DNA of 64,000 nucleotides from Azolla caroliniana (GCA_043228905.1 JBHGNT010000002.1:23932001-23996000), one strand, 5' to 3'. Shown: positions 11,865 to 22,554, counted from the stretch's first letter. Made by a program: numbers and translations. Notes: generated by a model not told the origin, from the letters alone.

Positions 11865-12412
11865 ATAACATATATTCAAGAATATGAAGAAAACATGACA
11901 TAGGCAATCGTAGCATAACAACTTACCACTAGGGTGAACTAATTTCTAATAACAAAGAAAGAAAAAAAAACGTTCAAAAACTCATAAAACGTATATTCGA
12001 GAATATGAAGAAAGCATGACATAGGCAATAGTAGCATAACAATTTACCACTAGGGTGAGCTAATTTCTAATAACAAAGAAAGAAGAAAAAAAAGGAACGT
12101 GACACTAACATAAAATTTTGCCATGACATGACACTAACAAGAGGATATAGGAAAATTGGGAATTGAACCCAAGACATAGGCAATAGTAGAATAACAAGTT
12201 GCCACTAGGTTGAGCTAATTCTAATAAAAAGGAAAAAGGGAAGAAAAAAAAGGACAAAACTAATATGACACTAACATAAAATTTTGGTATGACAGGAGAC
12301 TAACGTGAGAGAGAGAGAGAGATGAGAAAATTGGGAATCGAACCCAAGACATAGACAACAATAGCATAAAAACCTACCACTAGGTTGAGCTGATTTGTAA
12401 TGGCAATGAGTG
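11865..12412 (-). repeat. Cluster of four partial tRNA-SINE-like copies
   Basis: A segment with the core GACATAGGCAATAGTAG...ACCACTAGG-TTGAGCT-ATT recurs four times (about 11890, 12015, 12175 and 12350), separated by A-rich tails and purine runs. In the two right-hand copies the minus strand has GGTTCGATTCC (12334-12344) or the near match GGTTCAATTCC (12159-12169), a Pol III B box. It is followed upstream by TAGCTCAACCTAGTGG, an A-box-like element. This arrangement is typical of tRNA-derived SINEs. The two left copies lack the B box. No terminal duplications were defined. Confidence 0.55.
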
Positions 12413-14690
12413 AAAAACCAATCAAAGGAGCATGTATTTTTCCCTTTTCAAATGTTTGAATGCTTGCACGAACACGTTTATTAAGTTCTATGCATATGGC
12501 GATGCTTATTTGTTATGCTTCCCATTGGGTTGAATCTTCAAAAAAAAGATAGCTTCATCACATTGTGTTCCATGATTGGAGAACCATAAACAACCTCAAA
12601 TTTCACTATCAACTTCCTCACAAAGCATTTATACAAAGAATACACCCCTAGGTTTCCTAGACAATGGCTTCACGAAAACATTTGGTGGTTTGGATCACTG
12701 TTGCAAAATATTTAGCATATAGTACACAAACAATATGTATACTAAGCATCATAAATTATTTGATTTCGTAAAAGAAATACTTCCAATACCTATTCTAAAC
12801 ATAAATGAAGTAGAACACTTTGTACATTTGTATCATGTCTAACAATAGTTTTACTATTTTTGGATGGTTTGGTTTTTCTAATTAATATGAGTAATGAAAG
12901 CATCCTGCCAAAACATTTTACAATCAAGAAATCATTTCATCTCAAAAGAAATTCTTGGTCCAAATTTTGTTATTGTTCTTATTATATCTTAATTCTTATT
13001 TTTATTTTAAGGAAACATAAAATATTTGTTGAACATGTATAGTACTTAGAATACATTAAATACGTGGAACATATTGAATTGGTAGTTCTAAAATATAGAA
13101 TATGACTTACAAAGGTCAACGTATTCAAAACATATAAAATAGTTTGGACAAATTTTTGCGGCCTCTCCTTTAATGCTTATTTGCTCCACTAGGTCTTTGA
13201 TGAAGAACACTCGTAGGAATTTTGGTTCGTTGAAGAATTTCCCAAACAAGCTATATTAAATTATCTATAATGTAGGGACATCCTACGTCAAACTTACATT
13301 CTTTACTTTCGGAGTGCTTCTAAGAAGTAATGTCTACTTATACATACATTTCTCATAGTTATTTTGTGGGACAAATCTTTCTAAAAAGGCTCAGAAAGAA
13401 GTAATTAACCAAAAACATGTAGCATGAGAAGCCTAAGAATAATGCGGGCAAGGAATTGGTTCTTTCAAAATGTGCAAGCAAAATACCTCAATTAGTTATA
13501 CATTTTGGAGGATGCTACGTCAATGTATTGAGGAAACCAAAGGTTATAGCAACCTGTTAATTATGGATTGAAACATACGCAATGCATAATTCAAGCACAC
13601 AAATATTTAGAACACAAAGAGCTAGTAATCTTATACTAATGCTCCACCATTTTTCGAACACAAAGAACTAGATATCAAAACATTATGCTCCACTAAAGGT
13701 TCAACTAAGAAATTACAATGTCCCAAACCTAGGCAAATCTGACAACCAAAGATAAGACAAACAAATCTTGCCCTCTTACTTGCCAAAAGACTAGGTGGAG
13801 TGTAGCACAACCATATTTGTCAACTACCTCTTACTTCCCAAAAGACAAGGTGGAGTGTAGCACAACCTAGGAAAAATCTACTCTAGCTTGTAGGAATAAA
13901 ATTAGCTCACAAACAAATGCTTATTCTTATTTTCAACCTAATACCTCATCAAAACAAATTTGTTAAATGTCTTTGACAACCCAAAATCTCGCTAGCCACC
14001 ATGGGCTAATGTATTGGAAAAATCCTCTAGCAATACTGGAGTGAAATTAATGAAGCCATTTGGTTAGTAACAAAGTTGAGTTTAGAAAATGCATTCCCCC
14101 TTAATGTTGCTCACAATCATGTCTAATAATAACAATATTAAGAACCATAGTTAGTTGTTGTAAACAATGAGAAAGATTAACCTAAAGGGAAGTATTCACG
14201 TGCTGAACATTTGATTTCATTAACAACTACTACTACGACCACTATAATACAAATCTAACCAATCAAGGGAATGCTTGATTTCATTAATAGTTGCCGATGT
14301 ATTACAAGTTGAACGACGTTCTTCCAATTGACAAAGGTGTGGCCACATTCTCTCTCCGTGTGAGAGTAGGTTTTTATTATAAAGTATTATATAATATGGT
14401 ATATATCATTCATTACACGGAAATTTTCTACTAAGGAGCTCTATAATATACATATATATATTTGCTAGCAACTAGCAGCTATGTTGTTGAAAATTTCAAT
14501 GTGAATGTAAATTAGTCAGCACAATTTGCTCTATGTGTATGTATGTATATGCATATTTGGTAGGAACCAAAAACTTTCTATTATTCATTGCCCAAGCAAA
14601 GGCCATGGATTCATAAATTAAATCTTAAAGAATAATACTGACGGAGAACTATTCAAATCATTGACTTCTGCACATTTTGTATTATATCAT
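12413..14690. other. AT-rich intergenic DNA upstream of PPO1
   Basis: No gene was recognised. Near 13776-13869 an approximately 45-base phrase (AAAAGACTAGGTGGAGTG and variants, then TAGCACAACC) occurs twice. The distal promoter of PPO1 should lie at the right end of this stretch. Confidence 0.5.
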
Positions 14691-14701
14691 GGCATTGACA
14701 C

Positions 14702-14709
14702 TATATATA
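14702..14709 (+). promoter_or_regulatory. TATA box of PPO1 (predicted)
   Basis: TATATATA lies 218 bp before the PPO1 start codon, in the only strong TATA context near the gene. A transcription start about 30 bp downstream would give a 5' leader of roughly 190 nt. This is inferred, with no transcript evidence. Confidence 0.55.
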
Positions 14710-14798
14710 GACAGGGAAACCATTGACATTCCACACCATCAAACATTACAAAAACACCATTCAGATTATTTTGCTACTATTAGCAGCACTCATCTCCA

Positions 14799-14828
14799 CC
14801 CCCCCCCCCCCCTCCCTCCCTCCCTCCC
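14799..14828 (+). repeat. C14/(TCCC)n tract in the PPO1 leader
   Basis: A run of fourteen C is followed by four TCCC units, about 100 nt before the PPO1 start codon. The opposite strand therefore has at least five GGG runs with one-base spacers, which meets the sequence rule for a G-quadruplex, and the C strand could form an i-motif. No such tract is seen in front of PPO2. Confidence 0.85.
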
Positions 14829-14926
14829 AAAGCATATCCAACACCCAAAACATATTCATATTTCTTGTAACCTGCGTATATTACTACTATTCTTCGTCTA
14901 CAAACTAGACTACTACTATCTACGCT

Positions 14927-16579
14927 ATGCTTCCCATGGCCTCCAAGGTCCTCCATAACCTTGTGTTGGCCCTAGCCCTCTGCCAAATGCTCCTCCCATT
15001 ACAGTCCTTCTTCGCGGCTGCGGATCCCGTTACCGTCCCCGATTTGTCCCAGTGTCAACTTGCCGTCGACAGGCCTGCGGCCGGCCCCAATGCCAAGAAC
15101 ACCTATCTCTTCAATTGTTGCATCCCCATAGTGCCTGCCCACAAAGTCGTCCAATTCTCCTTGGATGCCTACAAGTCCCCCAAGACCCGTGTCCGGCACC
15201 CCGCCCACCGTGTGAGCGACGAGTACATCGCCAAATACAACAAGGCATATGCGCTCATGAAAGCCCTCCCCGACACAGACCCCCGCAGCTTCAAGGTCCA
15301 AGCCGATCTCCATTGCGCCTTTTGCAACGGCGCCTACAGGCAAGGCGGAGCCGCCGGTGACACGCCCCTCCAGGTCCACTTCTCGTGGTTGTTCCTCCCC
15401 TGGCACCGCATGTACCTCTACTTCCACGAGCGCATCCTCGCTAGCCTCATTGGCGATCCCTCGTTCGCACTTGTCTATTGGAACTGGGACGACCAACGTG
15501 ACGGCGGCAACGTGTTGCCCCCCATGTTCGCGCACAACGGCACCGCCCTCTTCGACCCCAACCGTAGCACCTCCGCGCTCTCAGGTTCAACCCTCATCCG
15601 TCTCTCCCCCGCTAGTAACACCACCAACACCACCGTCGTCGCCTTGGAGAATCTCAACGCCATGTATCAAGCCATGGTGACCGCCCGCACCCCCGACCTC
15701 TTCCTAGGCGGCCCTTACGTGCTCGGGTCCGACCTCACCAATTCCACTGTCATCTCCGCTCCGTTGGGCGGTAGCATCGAGAACACGATCCACAATGGCA
15801 TCCATTACTGGACTGGCAACAGGAACAACACCCTAGGAGAAGATATGGGCACCTTCACCTCGGCCGGTCACGATCCCGTGTTCTACTCCCATCACACCAA
15901 TGTTGACCGGCTGTGGGACATGTGGCGATTCCACCTCCCTGATGGCGAGCGCCACGATTTCAACGTAACTGACTTCCTCGACGCCGAGTTCGCGTTCTTC
16001 GACGAGTATGCAAACATGGTGAAGATAAAGGTGCGAGATGTGCTCGACATAAGCAAGCTCGGGTACAAATACAAGAGGGTGAGCTCCGACAAGTTGTGGA
16101 TCCGATTCTCCCCGGTGCCAGCCTCGAAGGGGAGTGCACTACCGGCGGCCATAGCTTCGGGCGTACCGCTCATCGGGCCCTCGCCTCTCAATGGGACGAT
16201 CGACCTAGGCCAGAAGCTTGTGGCGCGCGTGCAAAGGCCGTCGGCCCTAGGGGTGAAAAGGCCGGAGCACTCGGAGGAGGTGCTGACGATCGAAGGGATG
16301 GACGTGGTGAGAGACAGTTTCGTGCAACTGGTGGTGTTTGTGAATCTGCCGGGGGCGACGAACACGACACTCACGAGCAGCGCCGAGTATGTGGGGACGT
16401 TCAACGTGGTGCCATCGGCGAGCCAGCATCGGCGGCTCATGACCAACCTAAAGTTCGAGATCGGAGACAACTTGAAGCGTGTGGGAATCAAGAAGGACGA
16501 CGAGGTCGTGATCACGATCATCGTGAAGGGCACCGAGAGAGTCACTATCCAAGGCCTCCGGATCGGCTATGAAGTTTAA
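14927..16579 (+). CDS. PPO: Polyphenol oxidase (catechol oxidase/tyrosinase), secretory type
   Basis: This 550-aa type-3 copper oxidase would convert phenols/o-diphenols to quinones. CuA ligands are H129, H151 and H160, with C133 placed for the Cys-His thioether bridge to H151. CuB ligands are H289, H293 and H322 (or H323). E285, four residues before the first CuB His, matches the waterkeeper Glu, and N290 follows that His, a residue linked to monophenolase activity in other PPOs. A DWL-type domain follows (DFLDAEFAFFDEYAN), then the Y380-K-Y382 motif and a KFDV-type C-terminal domain. The N-terminus has a hydrophobic core (about residues 9-32) and no twin-Arg thylakoid signal, and the protein has nine or so N-x-S/T sequons. 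ER entry and a vacuolar or apoplastic location are therefore inferred, as known for poplar PPO13 and aureusidin synthase. It has no intron. Met4 has a better initiation context (CCCATGGC) than Met1. Confidence 0.95.
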   Translation: MLPMASKVLHNLVLALALCQMLLPLQSFFAAADPVTVPDLSQCQLAVDRPAAGPNAKNTYLFNCCIPIVPAHKVVQFSLDAYKSPKTRVRHPAHRVSDEYIAKYNKAYALMKALPDTDPRSFKVQADLHCAFCNGAYRQGGAAGDTPLQVHFSWLFLPWHRMYLYFHERILASLIGDPSFALVYWNWDDQRDGGNVLPPMFAHNGTALFDPNRSTSALSGSTLIRLSPASNTTNTTVVALENLNAMYQAMVTARTPDLFLGGPYVLGSDLTNSTVISAPLGGSIENTIHNGIHYWTGNRNNTLGEDMGTFTSAGHDPVFYSHHTNVDRLWDMWRFHLPDGERHDFNVTDFLDAEFAFFDEYANMVKIKVRDVLDISKLGYKYKRVSSDKLWIRFSPVPASKGSALPAAIASGVPLIGPSPLNGTIDLGQKLVARVQRPSALGVKRPEHSEEVLTIEGMDVVRDSFVQLVVFVNLPGATNTTLTSSAEYVGTFNVVPSASQHRRLMTNLKFEIGDNLKRVGIKKDDEVVITIIVKGTERVTIQGLRIGYEV

Positions 16580-16726
16580 AATTTCTTGAGAATGCTTTGT
16601 TTTTGTGTGGTGTTAATGTTACCACAATGGATTTGACATAGGATTTGGCTGGACAATGATGTTTGTATATATAAAGTTTTATGGTGGTGTTTCTTCTTGC
16701 GATCGAACCCAATGTTCTCTATTCAA

Positions 16727-16732
16727 AATAAA
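16727..16732 (+). terminator. Polyadenylation signal of PPO1 (predicted)
   Basis: AATAAA lies 148 bp after the PPO1 stop codon in AT-rich sequence. It is the first canonical signal downstream. The assignment is by motif only. Confidence 0.5.
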
Positions 16733-19579
16733 GAACAGTTATTTTGTCAACATGTTTTATCTACTCATTCAAATAGTGTAGTCACGGTTCTCATGATTGT
16801 CCATCCATCATTTCATTTACGTAATTGATGGGTCCTTGGCGGAAACAAAATGCAAAAGAGAAAACTTTCTGCAATAATTATTAGGATTTGATTCAGGACA
16901 TTGATCTATAAGATGGATCAATGGCGGTCCATCCTGTGTTTGAATCAGGACAATCTATAATTTTTTTATTTCATTTGAGCAACCATCGGAAAAATAATCC
17001 TGAGAAATGATCCATCCAGTGTTTAATTTAATTTGATAGTTCATTAGGGCAACCCATCCGAAAAGTAATCGTGAGAAATGATCCATCCAGTGTTTAATTT
17101 GATTAATCAAAAGAAATTAATCTTGAGAAAAGATAAACATTCAATTTTGGAGAGTAATCCAAAGAAAATAATCTTGAAACTTCGATCAAGCAATTACGCG
17201 TTAAATTATCGTTTTCACAGGGAACACAATATTAATATTTTTACCTCTGGAAAATTTTAAAATTGTGTTCAATAATTAGTCCTGTAATAAAGAGTATTTG
17301 AGAAGAAGACATTGAATGAAATGTTTTTAATTAGATGACGAGTAACAAAAAATGATAAATTTGGACTGGTCAAGAATCCTCCAAAATTTCTAGCAATATA
17401 TTTTTCTACTAGAAAGGAACAGCAAACCACTTACGCATTCTTTTAAACAGAATGATAATAATAATAATAATAATGCATTTTTAATGGCAACGATGCAATT
17501 TGTGGCTAAGTCGGAGTTTTTTTTAGTAAAAACCCACAAATTAACCAATTGTTTGTTTTCAATATCGGTATGAACTAATAAATCATCATCATTTATCAAG
17601 AAGTCATTAGCTTTGTAATAAATAAATAAAACAATTTAATGTGTCAAGTTTCAACAATTCAAAATCTTTTGAATATGAAGACATTTAGATGCCAAAGTTC
17701 CGTGGTCGAAATAGACAATGCTATTGTTTTAGTGCCTATAAGTCAAAACTAAGATAAGTTTACCATCTTAATCTAAAGATACCAAGGACCGTGTAGCACA
17801 ACAATACAAAGTTTATACCTTGAACCATGACCACTCTTCTCTTTAAATTGTCAATCATGCTTTTGCAACATTTGGGAAGAGACAAACTCCAAGTTGTATT
17901 ACTCAATCATTCTGTCATTACCAAAAATGTCATCACCAAATTTTGGACGAAATGGTTCAAGTTCAAAATATCAAAGATTATATTTTTAGAGACATCATGA
18001 TGCGAGGATGGGCATCATACCTCCATTGTATGCATTTGGTTCATCCTAAGAATAGCTCAATGATGAACTTTGGATCAAGGTTTGATGTCCTTCACCACAT
18101 TCTAAATTCTAATGTCCCTCCCATAATGGACGTGTAACCCTAAAAATAAAATATCGCATTTATTGCCCCTTAAAGGTGTAAGGGTCATTCAAAACCAAGA
18201 TCAAGATTCTCTCTCTATTGTGTTATATAGTACTTTATGGAGTTGCTTATAAAGTATCTAAACTTCATCTCGAGATCCTCCATACTAACATCAACAAGAA
18301 TATCAAGAAAAGCTTCATTTACCAGGATAAGTACATTGGTAGGATGCCCATCTTGTTTGTAATGATCTCGTGACGCCTACAATTTGGTTTGCATCAAGCC
18401 TAGGAGTGAGTAGAGGAACCTAAGAAGAAAACGTCAATTTCATTTCATTTTACACATGTTATGGTTGTTGTGTGTATGTGATTTATGTCCAAGGTTGAAG
18501 CCAATTAGAAGAATAAAAGTGAGTACGAAGAAGAAGACAATAAGGAATTTGTATCATTAACTAGAGGAAAGATTTAAAGAATGCATATGTTGTGGAAATA
18601 TTGTGTTTGTGCGTGAATGTTGAGCAAGACCACTAAGGGCCTAACAGCACGGAAGAAAGCTTCGATTATGGTTTTGTTGATGAAGGATTTTGGAGTTTGC
18701 ATTTCTGATTAGCACATGTGCACTTGTAGGCGTCACTTTGTCTAGTTGGGGAAGGTTTTATGTTGTTAGCGCTTATACATGTGTACCGTGGTTTGATTTG
18801 GTAGATTAGTGTGCATGTCTATGCGTTGATGTTTGTGGATTCTTATGTGTTGTCTTTGTTGAGTTGACTTACATAGGTGTTTTATATTAATGTGTAAATG
18901 TGTGGATTTGTTTTTACATATTAAATTTTATGGGGGAAGGAAGGTTTGACTTCAGAAATTAGTTTGTGTATGTATTATATTGGCAATAAGATGAGTATTT
19001 GGCGACCATAAGTGAAGTTGTGTGTAAACAATTTGGATCTGCATGTGTTTGTATTATTTTATATAGGGGGTAAACTTTAGGAATTGGATAATTTAAATAT
19101 ATTACAATTTCTGTAGGAAAGGAGGGGTATTTGGGAAACATAGTGTTCCCCCCTTACCCCGCTTTTGTTTTTCTCTTGGGTTGGTTCTTAGGTGGGTGGA
19201 TAAGTGTAAAAGGAAGGGCTGAAAAGTGTTTCCTACATCTAAAACCTAGGCTTAGTGGTTGTCAAACTACAATCATCCTCTCCTCCCCCCTCCTCCCCCC
19301 ACCCGCTTCATTGTTGTTGAACGAGGTGTGGTAGGAGCACATTTGTTTCCTAACTTCTTGTAGAAATTTCTATCATATGTTGTTAATCTCACTTGTTAAA
19401 TGTCATTAATTGACATTTGTAACAAGGACTACATATTAAATATTTAATATTCTTATGTAAATGAATCTTAGTCCAAGAATATTAGATGATGCTTTAGTTG
19501 AATATTTGGATTTTGGACCAAGTAAAGCTTGAAGGATTCCGATGTGTTAAGGGGTTCCGTGATCAGAACCATAAAACAC
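16733..19579. other. AT-rich intergenic DNA
   Basis: Only short, domain-free ORFs are present. A phrase ending TGAGAAATGATCCATCCAGT occurs twice (around 17003 and 17072), a small local duplication. An (ATA)n run lies near 17453. Nothing else could be supported. Confidence 0.5.
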
Positions 19580-19690
19580 CACCTCGATGGATTGAGGTGA
19601 GGGCCTTCTTGACGGGTAGAGAAGGCCTTGTGAGGCGTGGGCTTCTAAGTCTTCTCGACGGATAGAGAAGACACCCATGACTCACATGGG
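19580..19690 (+). repeat. Four consecutive perfect stem-loops
   Basis: Within 111 bases there are four perfect inverted repeats in a row: CACCTC/GAGGTG (19580-19585 with 19594-19599), GGCCTTCT/AGAAGGCC (19602-19609 with 19620-19627), GTCTTCT/AGAAGAC (19649-19655 with 19666-19672) and CCCATG/CATGGG (19674-19679 with 19685-19690). The second and third hairpins share almost the same 10-base loop (TGACGGGTAG and CGACGGATAG). No protein is encoded here. It could be a structured RNA, or part of a repeat family with secondary structure. The strand is arbitrary. Confidence 0.6.
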
Positions 19691-20770
19691 ATTGGAAGCT
19701 AGATAGTGGGTGGTATGTTCAGTGGGTCCAAATACTTCACCTAGTCATCCTTCACACAATCAAGTAGTGTTGGTCACGCGAGTTTGAGTCTGAGTGGAGA
19801 TCCACCCTAATCATAAAAAAAAATTGGTGGTGTAATGGGGTTGTAGTTATGGTTGTTCGTGATAGTTGATCTTAGAACGAAAGAAAATTAACATATATTG
19901 ACTTGCAATCAATAGGGTGATTTTTGTAACATGACATTAAGTGAAAGATGAATCTTTCTAACCCGCCCGAAATGGGTAAGGAAAGAAAAGGTGGGGGTTC
20001 CTAGAACAAATCCAGTGGGGGCATTTATCATAACATGAAAAACCAATCCATAGATAGCTTGTGTTATGCCCATATATCTAAGTTCATCTTGGATCAGATT
20101 TTTATCCTTAGCATTGTCAGATGATTGTTGTTCAAATGGTACTATAATACAAGATTCTCGTGTGATGCATAGATGATCTACCTTATTTGTAGATATTGCC
20201 CACATGCTAGTATAAACCCACGCATAATTAAATAGAACTAACAATCAATACTATATTGTAAAGTCATAATGACATGAGCTGATTCACATCACACATATTC
20301 TAGAAATACTATTTTGTTGCTCTAATAACTAATTTTTTAATCCACATTTGCTTATTAGAATCTCTCCCTCTCCCATATACTCTAAAAGTGGACGTGTTTT
20401 ACATACCTTAGCACTCATGTTGCATACCATTGCATAAACTCTCTTTACTCTATTTGCCAATAAAATATGACATGCAAATGGAGATAGCATTGTAGTATGA
20501 ACGTGGTGATGTTCTTCTGTTGTTGTTGTTATATAACATAGTGTTTGCATTGTTATATGTCTTTATCTTGGAGCTGCAAATTTTTTTCTTTCAATGGATT
20601 GTTAACGAACATTGGGAAAGAGAGAGAGAGAGTACATGCATTGTTTTGTGTAGGCATTGACTTAAGATTTGGCAAAGGTAATGGGGTGGATGTAGTAGAG
20701 TTACAAGCAAGCAAGCTGAGTGAGTAGTAACTTAGTAAGTGCGTGTGCTTTTTTATATTGAGTAAGTAAG
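19691..20770. other. Intergenic DNA upstream of the proline-rich gene
   Basis: No gene is recognised. A short (GA)n run lies at about 20618-20631. Promoter elements of the proline-rich gene may lie toward the right end. Confidence 0.45.
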
Positions 20771-20775
20771 TCAAA

Positions 20776-21236
20776 GTGTGTGTGTGTGTGTGTTTGGATA
20801 GAAAAAAAAGAAAACCCCGGTTCCCCAGGGGCCACCATAACGGACGGTCTCCGTCCTTCTTCCTTGGGATGCCGCGTTCTCTCTCATTCATTCGTTACAT
20901 ACATACATTATACATACATACTTGTTTTCTTTCTTCGGGAACTACGACCTTTTCATATCATGACCGGGGAAAAAGTACACAAACCCCACTGTCGACTCAC
21001 TCGGACAGCTCAACCACAAACACGCACAAATCACACGCCCACTTCCTTCTACTAAACTTTTGGAGACATGCCACATTGCCACTCTGTCGATCTTGTCCAC
21101 ACACACACACACACACACACACAAGGAAAAGGGGGAGAGGCGGGAGCTGTGTGTGTGTGTGTGCGTGTGCGCGCGTTCCCACTCCCTCCCCATTCTCACC
21201 ACCACCACCACCACCACCACCACCACCACCACCACC
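20776..21236. repeat. Cluster of microsatellites before the proline-rich gene
   Basis: Four simple repeats are packed into 460 bp upstream of the start codon: (GT)n near 20776-20794, (CA)n near 21100-21122, (GT)n near 21149-21168 and (CAC)n, about 13 units, at about 21197-21236. The last two lie within about 130 bp of the predicted start and so probably in the leader. They keep long false frames open on both strands. Confidence 0.9.
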
Positions 21237-21279
21237 GTCCAAGGAACCAACGCCTTTTCTTCTTCTTCAATCAACTGAA

Positions 21280-22364
21280 ATGCTGCGGTGGCGTCACCCT
21301 GCCGTGGCGCCGCCTCCGCCCTTCCTCCTCCTCCTCCTCCTCCTCACTTGCCACCTCTGTGCTGCGCAGCAGACACCCTCCCCCTCCGCCTCCCCTCCCC
21401 CTCCGCCTATCTCCGCCTCCTCTCCTCCACCTCCGACCCCTTCAGATCCACCCCCCTCCTCGCCTCCTCCTCCTTCGCCCCCTTCTGATCCACCCGCCTC
21501 TCCTCCTCCTCCTCCTTCAGATCCACCCGCCTCTTCTCCTCCACCTCCGCCCCCTTCTGATCCACCCGCTTCTTCTCCTCCTCCTCCTTCGCCTCCTTCA
21601 GATCCACCCGCCTCCTCACCTCCACCTCCGCCCCCTTCTGATCCACCCGCTTCTTCTCCTCCACCTCCGCCCCCTTCTGATCCACCCGCCTCCTCTCCTC
21701 CACCTCCGCCCCCTTCTGATCCACCCGCCTCCTCACCTCCACCTCCGCCCCCTTCTGATCCACCCGCCTCCTCACCTCCACCTCCCCCCCCTTCTGATCC
21801 ACCCGCCTCCTCGCCTCCACCTCCGCCTCCTTCAGATCCACCTTCCTCCCCTTCCACGCCGCCTCCCTCTGATCCAACCCCCTCCTCGCCTCCTCCACCT
21901 CCCCCCTCTGATCCGCCATCATCTCCCCCGCCGCCTCCTCCCTCTGACCCAACCTCCTCCTCCTCACCGCCTCCTCCTCTCTCCTCACCGCCACCCTCTT
22001 CCTCTTCTCCTCCTCCTCCGCCATCTTCTTCGCCTCCCTCAGATCCGCCACCCTCCTCATCAACGTCGCCTCCCTCTCCCCCTCCCCCTCCACCCTCTTC
22101 CTCATCATCATCTCCTCCTCCTCCACCCTCTTCCTCCTCCTCCTCATCTCCTCCGCCGCCGCCTCTTCGCTCATCACCTCCGCCACCGCTTCGCTCTCCT
22201 CCTCCTCCGCCGCTTCGATCTTCACCTCCACCTCCTCCATCTCTAACTCCTCCGCCGCCGCCACCATCTCCCCGTCTGACGTCACCACCTCCAAGCAGCC
22301 AGCCTGTCGCATCCTCACCCTCGCCGAACGCCCTTGGATCAGTGCCTGGATCAGGATCTCCGAT

Positions 22365-22397
<33 letters not shown>

Positions 22398-22554
22398 AGG
22401 CTCGTCGAGCAACCTGACAGGTGGCCAGAAGGCTGGGATCGCAGTGGGCGCCCTGCTGGGCGTGGCCGTCCTGGGCCTGGTCGGAATCTTCTTAAAAATC
22501 CGATATGACCGTCGAGCCAATGCCATGGACGATTTACGACCCGAGACCGTATGA
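21280..22554 (+). CDS. Proline-rich membrane protein, PERK-like without kinase
   Basis: The start chosen (ATG at 21280, 424 aa) is the first Met followed directly by a signal peptide (residues about 1-29, with a poly-Leu core ending LCAAQQ). The open frame extends upstream only through microsatellites. Residues about 45-340 are Ser/Pro-rich, with about eight consecutive copies of SDPPASSPPPPPP and then more irregular SPPPPP blocks typical of extensins and PERK ectodomains. A (GAGCAC)n run encodes STSTST near 365. A single membrane helix (about 385-405, AGIAVGALLGVAVLGLVGIFL shortened here as AGIAVGALLG...) precedes a 19-residue basic/acidic tail ending DDLRPETV. No Tyr cross-link motifs were seen. 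Plant PERK receptors share this ectodomain-helix plan but then have a kinase. Here a stop follows and no kinase frame is seen to the right. It is inferred to be a wall-associated membrane protein. Confidence 0.75.

Noticed and set aside
14999-15535. 178-aa minus-strand ORF inside PPO1, and the similar 228-aa ORF at 27617-28303 in PPO2
   Set aside because: Both are antisense shadows of GC-rich PPO codons; their similarity to each other follows from PPO conservation.
17943-18137. 64-aa plus-strand ORF
   Set aside because: No domain, no codon bias and no neighbours; it is the size expected by chance in AT-rich DNA.
19500-19830. Hammerhead-ribozyme retrozyme
   Set aside because: The hairpin cluster prompted this idea, but the conserved CTGATGA and GAAA core elements are not found in the right order on either strand.
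20776-21279. Upstream extension of the proline-rich ORF to 20776
   Set aside because: The extra 168 residues come from microsatellite translation, and the signal peptide starts only at the ATG at 21280.
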